A stretch of 40,076 nt of DNA from Geobacteraceae bacterium (lineage in GTDB: Bacteria > Desulfobacterota > Desulfuromonadia > Geobacterales > Geobacteraceae): NCBI GenBank assembly GCA_009773645.1, contig WSYB01000021.1:26715-66790 (forward strand), read 5' to 3'. A model generated the notes under the pieces. The model was not told the origin of the DNA. It searched no databases and saw only the letters and a program-made list of their open reading frames with translations. Numbering within the stretch: the first letter of the stretch is position 1; each line of letters starts with the position of its first letter. The position numbers and the translations under genes were made by a program. This document shows, in pieces, positions 1-7,789 of the stretch.

Positions 1-112
1 ACCTTTCACCTTTCACCTTTCACCTTTCACCTTTCACCTTTCACCTTTCACCTTTCACCTCTCACCTTTCACCTCTCACCTCTCACCTCTCACCTCTCAC
101 CTCTCACCTTTC
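1..112. repeat. Tandem heptamer array, ACCTTTC/ACCTCTC type
   Basis: Sixteen consecutive 7-bp units can be counted: eight ACCTTTC, then a mix of ACCTCTC and ACCTTTC. The array begins at or before the window edge. On the minus strand it enters the 3' end of the glycosyltransferase gene ending at 97 and supplies its last codons and its TGA stop. Confidence 0.97.
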
Positions 113-843
113 ACGCCTTTCCATTCCATCGCTCTCTTCAGCAAATGATACGCCAGAAACCAGCGTCTTTTGATCTGCGTCCACGGCATGAAGCGGATGC
201 GGAAATCGGTGAGACTTGCCCCGTGCTTGCGGTACTTGATGGTTTTGACCGGGACGAACTCGGTCTTTCCCATCAGTTCGCACAACTGCCCGAGCCACAT
301 GTCGTGCATGGGAATCCGCTTCGGGAACGGAAGGGCGACCGAAAGCAGCTCCCGGGAGAAAGCGAGACAGCATCCCGGATAGCGATTGTCGAAGATGTTC
401 TTGAAAAAGCCCGGCCCTGCATTCAATCGCCCGAAGATGGAGTCGCCGATGACCGCTTCGTCCGCGTCCACCACATACCCGTCCAGGGCGATGAGATAAA
501 ACCTGTGGGGCCTGGCCGCAAACTTCTCCCGGATCACCGCCACCTTGTTGTCGAGCCAGACATCGTCCTGGTCGGAGAGGACGATGATGTCGCCGGTTGC
601 CTTCGTGAGGGCGTTTTCGAAGTTGAAGATCGGGCTGTGAAAGGTGTTGTTTTCATAGAGGCGGATGCGCGGGTCGTGAAAATCCTTGATGATGGCGACG
701 GTCTTATCGGTCGATGAATCGTCGGAGATCACCACCTCATCGTCCGGCCCCAGCTGCGTCAGAATGGACTCCAACTGCCGGCGGACGTACCGTTCACCGT
801 TGTACGTCGCCATGCAGACGGAGATGGACTCCTCGCTCCTCAT
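97..843 (-). CDS. Family 2 glycosyltransferase (rhamnosyltransferase-like)
   Basis: Predicted 248-residue GT-A enzyme transferring a sugar from a nucleotide donor to a growing surface glycan on the cytoplasmic side. The N-terminus shows the GT2 strand [12 protein letters not shown] (residues 8-19), the SDDSSTD acidic turn near 40 and the SDQDDVWL metal-binding DxD region near 90; HDMWLGQL near 180 fits the usual ED-type catalytic region. The start ATG overlaps the upstream ATPase stop as ATGA, with AAGG and AGGA just before it, suggesting translational coupling. The last residues (VKGER) and the stop are encoded by the heptamer array. The first 110 residues closely resemble the GT2 gene at 2111-3031, but this protein is about 58 residues shorter. 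The sugar is unknown; family assignment is firm. Confidence 0.93.
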   Translation of the reverse strand: MRSEESISVCMATYNGERYVRRQLESILTQLGPDDEVVISDDSSTDKTVAIIKDFHDPRIRLYENNTFHSPIFNFENALTKATGDIIVLSDQDDVWLDNKVAVIREKFAARPHRFYLIALDGYVVDADEAVIGDSIFGRLNAGPGFFKNIFDNRYPGCCLAFSRELLSVALPFPKRIPMHDMWLGQLCELMGKTEFVPVKTIKYRKHGASLTDFRIRFMPWTQIKRRWFLAYHLLKRAMEWKGVKGER

Positions 844-2018
844 TCCTGACCTTCCAGTGACCGCAACATTTCATGAATATCCGTCACCGGATAAATCCGT
901 ACATCGTTGCGCACCTGGGTCTCCTCTCCCCCATAAATCAGCCCTCCTCCCCACGGCAGCTCCAGGTCCAGCGCGGCAAAATTCTTCAGTCCTTTGAAAA
1001 AATCCCGCGAAATGGTCCCCCCCGCCTTGATTTCCACCGGGAAAAAATGCGGCCCGATTTCAAGGAGCAGGTCCACTTCGTTACCTTTGCTGTCGCGATA
1101 AAAGCTGAGATTATTGCGCAGCCCCCTGTTAAACCTGTATTTAAGGGCGTCAATGACCGCCATATTCTCAAACAGGTTGCCCCGCAACGGATCCCGGCTT
1201 ACGTGGAGTTCGCTTTCCAACCCGAGGAGGTAACTCGCCAGCCCCACATCATAAAAATAAAGCTTGGGGGACTTGACAAGGCGCTTTGAGACGTTCCTGT
1301 ACCAAGGGTGCAGAATAAATACGACATAGCTCGCCTCAAGCAGCGAAAGCCAGCCACGCGCCGTGGTATGGGATATCCCCACGTCACTGGCCAGCCCTTG
1401 CATGTTGAGCAGTTGCCCCACCCTTCCGGCGCACAGCCTGACGAACTTCTCAAACAGGCTCAAGTCCTTGATGGTAACGAGCTGTCTGATATCCCGCTCC
1501 ACGTAGGTTTCAAAATAATCCCCCAGCGCCTGGGTGGGATTCAGCCCCTGGTCGTATATCCGGGGGTAAAAACCGGTCAGGAGCATATTATCGATGGATT
1601 TCGGGGGATAGTTGCCGCGCAACTCCGCAATACTGAAGGGAAGAAGCTTCAGAAGGGCGGTCCTTCCCGCCAGCGACTGATTGATGGTGTTCAACACCTC
1701 AAATTGCTGACTGCCGGTTACAATGTACTGGCCGGGGAGTTTCCGCTCATCGACGATGGTTTGAATGTAGGACAATAACTGAGGAGCGCGCTGGATCTCA
1801 TCCAGAATGGCTCCGTCAGGGTATCTGGCCAGGAAACTGCGCGGATCGTCCAAGGCAAATTGCCGCGTATCGGGTGTTTCCAGGCTGACGTATGCCTTTT
1901 CAGGGAACGCCTTGCGGCACAAGGTTGTCTTGCCGCTCTGCCGCGGCCCGGTAATGGTTACCACCGGATATTGGCTGGCAAGGCTTTTCAGGACCGGTTC
2001 GATATCTCTCTGGATCAT
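840..2018 (-). CDS. AAA-type ATPase with DUF4143 domain
   Basis: Predicted 392-residue ATPase of the AAA_14/DUF4143 family, whose cellular role is generally unknown. Walker A is GPRQSGKTT near residue 25, Walker B is AILDEIQ near 70, and VTGSQQF resembles a sensor region. The C-terminal DUF4143 part has a PD-(D/E)XK-like pattern, EVDLLLEIG followed by PVEIKAG. The ATG at 2018 is preferred because AGGA precedes it with suitable spacing; the reading frame extends to a TTG at 2060 without a convincing ribosome site. It is unrelated to polysaccharide synthesis and sits between two closely similar GT2 genes with heptamer repeats on both sides, so it looks like a cargo insertion. Genes of this family are common in accessory DNA. 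Confidence 0.92.
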   Translation of the reverse strand: MIQRDIEPVLKSLASQYPVVTITGPRQSGKTTLCRKAFPEKAYVSLETPDTRQFALDDPRSFLARYPDGAILDEIQRAPQLLSYIQTIVDERKLPGQYIVTGSQQFEVLNTINQSLAGRTALLKLLPFSIAELRGNYPPKSIDNMLLTGFYPRIYDQGLNPTQALGDYFETYVERDIRQLVTIKDLSLFEKFVRLCAGRVGQLLNMQGLASDVGISHTTARGWLSLLEASYVVFILHPWYRNVSKRLVKSPKLYFYDVGLASYLLGLESELHVSRDPLRGNLFENMAVIDALKYRFNRGLRNNLSFYRDSKGNEVDLLLEIGPHFFPVEIKAGGTISRDFFKGLKNFAALDLELPWGGGLIYGGEETQVRNDVRIYPVTDIHEMLRSLEGQE

Positions 2019-2080
2019 GCAGTCAATCCTAACCGGTATTGGTGCAATTTGCAAGTTCAACTTTCATATTACACCAAATT

Positions 2081-2101
2081 CACCTTTCACCTTTCACCTT
2101 T
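2081..2101. repeat. Short CACCTTT heptamer array
   Basis: Three 7-bp units of the same family as the array at the left edge, located between the upstream GT2 stop and the ATPase start. The two arrays therefore bracket the ATPase-GT2 pair. Confidence 0.93.
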
Positions 2102-2110
2102 AAAAAGCGT

Positions 2111-3031
2111 CTAACAGATGAGCAGCATGCCTACGTTTCTGACCAGGCCGGTATGGAAAAAACCGTACTTCAGGATGTAATATCTTTTCATCAGACAGCC
2201 TTGTTCGCCTAACCTTGAATAGATACCTGTCATTTCCCTGTTTCTGGCGCTCAAAAGCTTGCTGTACCGTTGCAGGAAGACACCCGCCTGTTTCCGGATT
2301 CGCACAATATCCCTCTTGGAGTTCCCAAGTTCCGACACCAGCCGGAATAGATTAAACAGGCTCCATTGTCGTGCCCCGACGTCATTTTCCCCGTGCTGCC
2401 GGTATAACATGGTGGGCTCGGACACATGCCCTATTCTACCGAAAGCTGCCGCCACCAGGGCCAGCCACCAGTCATGCATTACGGCTTCCGGGGGAATCGG
2501 CAGGGCGATGTCGCGAAGTGCCCTGTTCATCATTATCGTGCAGCCGCTTACGGTGTTCTGCACCAGCAGCCGGTTCAGCGACACTCCTTTTTGCGGGTCG
2601 GTCTTCTGAAACCGCCACAGGGACTCCGCAACCACTTCCAGATTGGCAGTCACCACCTTCAAGTCGGTATGGACCAACAGCGGCGTCTCTTTGCCGTACA
2701 TCCCCTCCAGTTCGTTCATTTTTGCCAGGGTGAGCCGTATCTTCCGGGGCAACCAGACGTCGTCCTGGTCCGCCAGGGCCATGTAATCCCCGCCGGCCTT
2801 TCCCAGCGCGTTCGCAAAATTTGCAATGGGGTTAAAAAACGTGTTGTTTTCATACAGCCGGACCCGCGCGTCGCCGAATCCCTTGACGATATCGACCGTC
2901 CTGTCGGTGGAAGAATCGTCGGAGATGATGACTTCGTCATCTGGTGCCAGCTGAAGCAGGATGGATTCCAGTTGCGCGTGGATGTACTGTTCGCCGTTTC
3001 GGGTCGCCATGCAGACGGATACTTTTGGCAT
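2111..3031 (-). CDS. Family 2 glycosyltransferase (rhamnosyltransferase-like)
   Basis: Predicted 306-residue GT2 enzyme for cell-surface glycan assembly. It begins MPKVSVCMATRNGEQY, has the ISDDSSTD turn near residue 40, ALADQDDVWL near 90 as the metal/nucleotide site, and MHDWWLAL near 190 as the likely acceptor/base region. The C-terminal 50 residues (RYYILKYGFFHTG...) are typical of longer rhamnosyltransferase-like members. The start at 3031 is chosen because AAAGGA lies just upstream and the gene then follows the preceding stop by 20 bp; a longer reading frame to 3103 would overlap the upstream gene. It is a paralogue of the gene at 97-843, with near identity through the nucleotide-binding half. 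Exact donor and acceptor cannot be told. Confidence 0.93.
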   Translation of the reverse strand: MPKVSVCMATRNGEQYIHAQLESILLQLAPDDEVIISDDSSTDRTVDIVKGFGDARVRLYENNTFFNPIANFANALGKAGGDYMALADQDDVWLPRKIRLTLAKMNELEGMYGKETPLLVHTDLKVVTANLEVVAESLWRFQKTDPQKGVSLNRLLVQNTVSGCTIMMNRALRDIALPIPPEAVMHDWWLALVAAAFGRIGHVSEPTMLYRQHGENDVGARQWSLFNLFRLVSELGNSKRDIVRIRKQAGVFLQRYSKLLSARNREMTGIYSRLGEQGCLMKRYYILKYGFFHTGLVRNVGMLLIC

Positions 3032-3051
3032 CTTCCTTTTGTGTTTCCCCT

Positions 3052-4002
3052 CTACCCTGCGTTGCCGGTATATTTGCCGGCACGTCCCCTGATGCCGTCC
3101 CACACTCCTTTCAGCATCATGCGCACCTGCTGGAGACGCGGGGGGGCCGTGAGTGTGAAGACGACGAACATGAACGCCAGCTGCACCGACTCATTCATAA
3201 TCCATTGAAACGGCACGTAATCTCTTCTGGCAACCATTATGGCATTGCGGAAGTAGTAGTAGTGCCGAAGCGGCGTGTGATAGGGGATATGCTGCCAGCG
3301 GCCGATCCAGAGCTTCACGAGCCGTTCTCCTACGCTGTGATACATGACCGCATCGCAGACCCCGAACGCCCGATATCCCCTGGCGCCGGCCCGCAGAAAC
3401 CATTCGGTGTCAACCAGGTCGATGAACAGCCCATCGTCCATGGGGCCGACAGCATCTAGCGCCTCGAACGGGATCAGCGTACCGGATGAGATGAGGAATT
3501 CGGATGGGATGTACCGCGTTTCAGAACCTGAGCAGTAAACAGCCCTGTATTTCAATGGACCGAACTGGTTGAACCAGGCTGAATGTCCGGTGACGGGGTC
3601 TGTGTAACGGGGACCGACACCGGAAACGGATATTCCCTGGGACTGGAGGTCCATCAAGGCAGAGAGGAGGCGTTCCACCATGTTGTCTGCCGGAATGCTG
3701 TCCTGGTCCAGGAGGAGCACGTGGGTAAATTTATTCTGTTGCGCCCACGCGATGCCCCGGTTGTGACCTGCGGCCACACCCAGGTTTTCACCCAGCGTCA
3801 GCAACGACAGCCGGCCTTCACGTTGCTGAATCTGCAACCACTCAACGGCATCCATGTGCGAACCGTTGTCCACTACCACCACACCTTGCACCTGTGGCAG
3901 TATGGCATTAATTAACGCTTCGAGTTTGCTTAAAGAAGGATTGTAGGTAACAACGATGGCACAGACGTCGTGGTCAATTTTCATTGGGATATTAATAATC
4001 AT
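3052..4002 (-). CDS. Family 2 rhamnosyltransferase-like protein
   Basis: Predicted 316-residue GT2 enzyme similar to RfbF/WbbL-type rhamnosyltransferases. From the start used here, AIVVTYNP lies near residue 15, VVVDNGS near 45, ENLGVAAGHNRGI near 75 and LLLDQDSIP near 95 (the DxD equivalent); DLVDTEWFLRA near 200 is the acceptor/base motif. The C-terminal half carries a hydrophobic stretch (WIMNESVQLAFMFVVFTL) likely to associate with the membrane. The start is uncertain: ATG at 4002 is used, ATG at 3984 gives MKIDHDVCAIVV and fits family N-termini equally well, and neither has a clear ribosome site. The frame could run to a TTG at 4086 but would then overlap the upstream gene. It probably belongs to one operon with its neighbours. 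Confidence 0.92.
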   Translation of the reverse strand: MIINIPMKIDHDVCAIVVTYNPSLSKLEALINAILPQVQGVVVVDNGSHMDAVEWLQIQQREGRLSLLTLGENLGVAAGHNRGIAWAQQNKFTHVLLLDQDSIPADNMVERLLSALMDLQSQGISVSGVGPRYTDPVTGHSAWFNQFGPLKYRAVYCSGSETRYIPSEFLISSGTLIPFEALDAVGPMDDGLFIDLVDTEWFLRAGARGYRAFGVCDAVMYHSVGERLVKLWIGRWQHIPYHTPLRHYYYFRNAIMVARRDYVPFQWIMNESVQLAFMFVVFTLTAPPRLQQVRMMLKGVWDGIRGRAGKYTGNAG

Positions 4003-4009
4003 AAAGGTG

Positions 4010-5053
4010 TTAAGGGAAACTATATACACCCAGCCCTTTTGTATCACTTCCTTCGCCAGTATAATATATTCGTTGCTCACCTCCAACAGCTAAATATGAA
4101 GGTAAGCCAACTCTTAAGTTCTCCCAATTTGGAGAATTGCTTTGTGGCAGTAAATAAATTGTACCCGAAGGGAAATTAAATTTATCATTTGATTCAGACA
4201 TACTGATAGCTGTCCTGCCGAAATTATCGTAAAGCAATTTGTATAGGCTGCCATTTTTAACTACTTGCCCGCGATTTATCAGCTCAGCTGAAACTGGTGC
4301 AGGATTTGAGAGGCCAAGAGGTTTACTGACATCATAATTCATCATTACAAAATTATGACCTGTACTATCCAGTGCTTTTGCTGCAAGCAAACGCACATAT
4401 CCATCGGTAAAATACAGATACAACTGATCATCTTCGACTAAGATCGTAGGCCAACTTAAACCTGACCCTGTAACCATACCCCACAATCCTTGAACTTCGC
4501 CTTGCTTTGTCCATGGGCCAAACCAACTATCTGCAGTCGCATGGAAAATACGATTATTCGACCCGTCACAGCTATCAGTACCTTCATAAAACATATGCCA
4601 TTTGTTTTTCCAGTATACGACAGATGGGTCTCCTATAAGTGCGGATTCACCAGCACCCCCTATATTAAGCACCATGAAAGGAGGAATGTTCCCATAACCA
4701 TCATTTGCGTTCCAGCCTGCTGGATCTTTCCCTTCACCAAAATGCCAAGTCAACCAAATTCTGTCACCCCACCATGTATTACATTTTGAATTGTATGTTC
4801 CATTATCTCCAGGCGTCGTATTTGCCGGTTTTCCATTTACAACTGAACTGCTTATTGAAAAGTACATCAAATAACGATCCCATCCTTGTTCGTGTAAAAC
4901 CCACTGACCAAAATAACCAGTATATGTAGGTGCAGGTCCGTAAGTAAGTAAGCGTTGCGCCCCAAGACTGAAAGAAGGAAGAACAAAACATAACAAAAAT
5001 GTAATAATTGGTAGAACAATTCTACAATTCTTGAATTTAAGCAAGCTCTTCAT
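4010..5053 (-). CDS. Exported beta-propeller protein, GH43-like fold
   Basis: Predicted 347-residue secreted protein. A lysine-rich start and a hydrophobic stretch (IVLPIITFLLCFVLPSF) form a signal peptide with likely cleavage after SLGA, so it should act in the periplasm or outside. The mature part resembles five-bladed beta-propeller glycosidases: GDPSVVYWKNKWHMFYEG near 140 is typical of GH43/GH32-type blades, and LSWPTILVEDDQLYLYFTDG near 205 looks like another blade. Acidic residues are present but the catalytic set cannot be assigned by eye. The ATG at 5053 has an excellent AGGAGGT nine bases upstream. About 210 bp of AT-rich gene-free DNA precedes it, so it may have its own promoter. 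A polysaccharide-trimming enzyme or lectin is an inference from the fold and locus. Confidence 0.85.
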   Translation of the reverse strand: MKSLLKFKNCRIVLPIITFLLCFVLPSFSLGAQRLLTYGPAPTYTGYFGQWVLHEQGWDRYLMYFSISSSVVNGKPANTTPGDNGTYNSKCNTWWGDRIWLTWHFGEGKDPAGWNANDGYGNIPPFMVLNIGGAGESALIGDPSVVYWKNKWHMFYEGTDSCDGSNNRIFHATADSWFGPWTKQGEVQGLWGMVTGSGLSWPTILVEDDQLYLYFTDGYVRLLAAKALDSTGHNFVMMNYDVSKPLGLSNPAPVSAELINRGQVVKNGSLYKLLYDNFGRTAISMSESNDKFNFPSGTIYLLPQSNSPNWENLRVGLPSYLAVGGEQRIYYTGEGSDTKGLGVYSFP

Positions 5054-5265
5054 TTTCAACTACCTCCTATCATTAATATCGGTATTGCAGCCTATCATTT
5101 CCTGCACTATAATTTTCTATCTAACTTCATAGCCGAGTTTATTGGAGTATATTTACGCTAATTACTGTATCCGAGCCTAATAACCCGCAAAATCGTAGCT
5201 AACCATCAGCTAGAAAATTAAACCTTGTATGGATATTAGTAATAAACATATTATGATTATTTACA

Positions 5266-5919
5266 TTATTTCTTAGTATCTTTAAAAAGAGATGCAAATT
5301 TAGTCCAAAATATTTTTGCTATAGCTATATCGTTATCTATCTTAAATCTTTCCGTTTCTCTTCCTAAGGAATAGGTTCTTATTGGCTGTTCGGCATTACC
5401 GATGTAACCATGCCGTACCTCTATATGAACGCAAAATTCCTTTGCTATTCCCTTAAAATATTTTAGGGCAAATGCAACAGATACATTATTTTTTTTCAAA
5501 TCCATTAACGTCTCTGCATCAATTACATATTGAATTTCTTTAAGGAGCCATCTACATTTTATAATTTTTTCCCAGAATTCAACGAACCAGTTTGTAATAT
5601 GTAAGTAATGGTCTTCATTGAAGAACATTTTATGATCAGTTATAAATGCAGGATTTGACCAAGCATACGGAGTCCATAACTCCATTATTGCGCCATCTTG
5701 AGCCACTCTGCTGAACTCAGCAAAAATCTTTGTGGGATCCCCCAAATGCTCAAGAAAATGCGACGAAAAAATCGCTTCAACACTTTTATCCGGAAAAGGT
5801 AGCGGCTCTTTTCGTAAATCTACAACATAATCAACTCCGGGCAATGGAAGGATATCTACCCCCAAATATCCTTCTTTCTTACATTCACCGCACCCGACAT
5901 CAATTCTATAGGCAGCCAT
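5266..5919 (-). CDS. Class I SAM-dependent methyltransferase
   Basis: Predicted 217-residue methyltransferase. From MAAYRIDVGCGECKKEGYLG, the glycine-rich SAM loop is DVGCG near residue 7; YLGVDI is the acidic strand-2 end, and FSSHFLEHLGDP near 55 is the motif-IV equivalent of type-11 methyltransferases. The reading frame extends upstream to 5988, but that extension lies in the inverted-repeat element and does not look like protein, so the ATG at 5919 is preferred; only a weak GGGGTG precedes it. The gene lies among glycosyltransferases and may methylate a sugar or chain end; the substrate is unknown. Confidence 0.87.
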   Translation of the reverse strand: MAAYRIDVGCGECKKEGYLGVDILPLPGVDYVVDLRKEPLPFPDKSVEAIFSSHFLEHLGDPTKIFAEFSRVAQDGAIMELWTPYAWSNPAFITDHKMFFNEDHYLHITNWFVEFWEKIIKCRWLLKEIQYVIDAETLMDLKKNNVSVAFALKYFKGIAKEFCVHIEVRHGYIGNAEQPIRTYSLGRETERFKIDNDIAIAKIFWTKFASLFKDTKK

Positions 5920-5938
5920 GAGCACCCCAAAAATGGAT

Positions 5939-6120
5939 TTAATTAGTTTCCATCCGGAAACGGTCTTTTCCCGCCCTGGCGGTGTCAATCTGCGGTCTTG
6001 CTTGTGCGGCGTACCGATGTACGCCTCCGCGCAATCCCTTGATTTCCTTGCCAGGACAAAAAAATCCTCGTTTCCAATCTGGAAACCAATAGTTTCTCAT
6101 CCGGAATGGAAACTAATTAA
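5939..6120. mobile_element. MITE-like 182-bp inverted-repeat element
   Basis: The ends are inverted copies: TTAATTAGTTTCCATCCGGA at 5939-5958, and at 6100-6120 the reverse complement of the same sequence with one extra T. Inside are further palindromes: GTTTCC/GGAAAC at the left end, GGCGTAC-CGAT-GTACGCC near 6008-6025, GTTTCCA-ATC-TGGAAAC near 6069-6085, and CCTGGC/GCCAGG spaced about 70 bp apart. It holds no credible gene. The TAA stop of the methyltransferase gene ending at 6117 lies in the right terminal repeat. No clear target duplication is seen. It could be a nonautonomous transposon or a REP/BIME-like element transcribed as a structured RNA. Confidence 0.75.
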
Positions 6121-6689
6121 TCATATTCATAAATATAGTTTCCTGGTGTCACAGATATTTTTTCTCCATACAGTCTGACGTTCAGAAACGATTCTAGATC
6201 TTTTATATTAGGCTCGCGCTCAGAATATATTCTTGCAGGGAATTCATAGTCAGTAGAGATAACGTGAAATCCCATCTTCGTCCCAAATAGACCCGCCAGA
6301 GCTTCCCGTGAGAAGCGAAAGTAATCATAAGGATACGCATGCAAAGGGAAGGTCTGGTGAGTTTGAATAAAAAGGATTCCACCGACTTTCAGTATCTTCA
6401 TTAACTCATGAGCAGCAAGATGTGGATACTTAAAATGCTCAAAGGTCGAACAGGAAATAACAGCATCAAACTTATTGCAGCCAAATACTTCAGAAAGCTT
6501 ATGGCCATCTGCAACTACATCAACGTCCAAACCTGGTTGTATATCGGTACCAATAAATTCGGAAGCATGTTGAACCCATTCATTATGTTTAGTCGATCTA
6601 TCAGGAATTGATCTTCTTGTTCCCAATTCCAATACTGCTGGATTTCTTATTTCCTTACATTTTATTACAAATTGACTCAAAGGGTCCAC
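6117..6689 (-). CDS. Class I SAM-dependent methyltransferase
   Basis: Predicted 190-residue methyltransferase. AVLELGTRR near residue 19 is the SAM-binding loop, EFIGTDIQPG near 45 the acidic strand, and FDAVISCSTFEHFKYP near 75 the post-motif region typical of type-11 enzymes. The start codon is GTG with GAGGTG five bases upstream; that ribosome site overlaps the stop of the upstream gene, giving tight operon spacing of 8 bp. The TAA stop lies in the right end of the inverted-repeat element, so the element may have altered the original C-terminus; length alone does not show truncation. The substrate is unknown, possibly a glycan or lipid-linked sugar. Confidence 0.88.
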   Translation of the reverse strand: MDPLSQFVIKCKEIRNPAVLELGTRRSIPDRSTKHNEWVQHASEFIGTDIQPGLDVDVVADGHKLSEVFGCNKFDAVISCSTFEHFKYPHLAAHELMKILKVGGILFIQTHQTFPLHAYPYDYFRFSREALAGLFGTKMGFHVISTDYEFPARIYSEREPNIKDLESFLNVRLYGEKISVTPGNYIYEYD

Positions 6690-6697
6690 TTATCACC

Positions 6698-7774
6698 TCA
6701 ATTAATTTCTGATTTTGACAACAGTTTTCTGATAGCATCTTCCCAGTCACTTGCTCTGTGCTGTAATGTTCTATTTATCGTCACATATTCATAAGCATTA
6801 TTTGCTATTTTATTGCGAAGAAACTTATCACTTATTAATTTGTCCAACGCATCGAACCAACTTTCTGCGTTGTTTTCGCAAAGCCAACCAGTTTCTAGAT
6901 GTCTGACCGTCTTCTTATATGCGTCGACATCACTGCAAACTGTTGGTATTCCCAGCAGACTGTAGTCAAGGAACTTGATGTCCGACTTATATTTGTTAAA
7001 TTTTGTATCTTCCAACGGTGCAATTCCGATATCCCAATGCATATTCTCCATAGCCCACTTTATGAATTGCGGATATTGATGGTGCTTCCCAACATTAAGG
7101 GGCTCAAACGCTAGTCCCTTAAAGCATTCAGAAATCCTGTCCTCACCAGTAATGCCTACCAGTTGAAATTTAACGCAATCTCGATATTGGTGCAGAATTT
7201 CACGAAGCGGCTGCATAATCATCATCAGATCATTTACATGAGTCATGGTCCCCATGTACCCGATGAGGATCGTAGAATCTTTCTTGTCAGAATCAAAATG
7301 AATCCTTTTGTTTTCAGAAGGAAATAATTGCTCGTCAAGGGCGTTCGGCACCACTTCAATATTGTCATTCAAATTATTAAAACGGTTCTTCAAATTATCT
7401 GTTGAAACGATTACCCCGTCCGCCTCTCGAATAAAATAACGTACGACCATGCGCATAATATCGTTTGGCCAGGACCCCCATGGCTGGTTAATGTGAAGAT
7501 CTATGAGATTGTCATCCAACGTATAAAGGAATTTTGCCCCCTTTTTTCTTATGTCAGCCACCAGCTTCTCGGCTAAAGGCACTGATATATCAGGCCTCCA
7601 GAGGCGCTCCACCAGTACAACATCCATTGGTACATTTGTAAGTTCAATCCCTTGTGTTACCTTAATGGCGTTACAAATGGTGGGGTGATGGAAAGGCCGT
7701 AGCAAACGAATGTGCCCGCAACCATGTGGATTTGAATCCTTACCATACTCATAAAGCAGATGTATTCTGAGCAT
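6698..7774 (-). CDS. GT-B glycosyltransferase (GT4-like)
   Basis: Predicted 358-residue GT-B fold enzyme. The N-terminal half shows DVVLVERLWRP and KFLYTLDDNLIDL; VSTDNL near 125 is followed by VVPNALDEQLF near 145, the usual linker into the donor-binding domain. ILIGYMGTMTHVNDL near 170 starts the C-terminal Rossmann fold, and DIGIAPLEDTKFNKYKSDIKFLDYSLLGIPTVCSD near 255-290 is the family's donor-site region. ATG at 7774 is used because AAGGTG lies six bases upstream; an in-frame GTG at 7783 would sit within that site. It is 15 bp downstream of the 1055-residue glycosyltransferase and probably co-transcribed. The sugar specificity is unknown. Confidence 0.9.
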   Translation of the reverse strand: MLRIHLLYEYGKDSNPHGCGHIRLLRPFHHPTICNAIKVTQGIELTNVPMDVVLVERLWRPDISVPLAEKLVADIRKKGAKFLYTLDDNLIDLHINQPWGSWPNDIMRMVVRYFIREADGVIVSTDNLKNRFNNLNDNIEVVPNALDEQLFPSENKRIHFDSDKKDSTILIGYMGTMTHVNDLMMIMQPLREILHQYRDCVKFQLVGITGEDRISECFKGLAFEPLNVGKHHQYPQFIKWAMENMHWDIGIAPLEDTKFNKYKSDIKFLDYSLLGIPTVCSDVDAYKKTVRHLETGWLCENNAESWFDALDKLISDKFLRNKIANNAYEYVTINRTLQHRASDWEDAIRKLLSKSEIN

Positions 7775-7789
7775 CAACGTCACCTTCTA

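Noticed and set aside
1-112. Tandem repeats as a possible CRISPR array
   Set aside because: Units are 7 bp with no unique spacers and no cas genes nearby.
2019-2060. Longer N-terminus for the ATPase from TTG at 2060
   Set aside because: The ATG at 2018 has an AGGA site and begins the conserved part; the extra residues look like untranslated leader.
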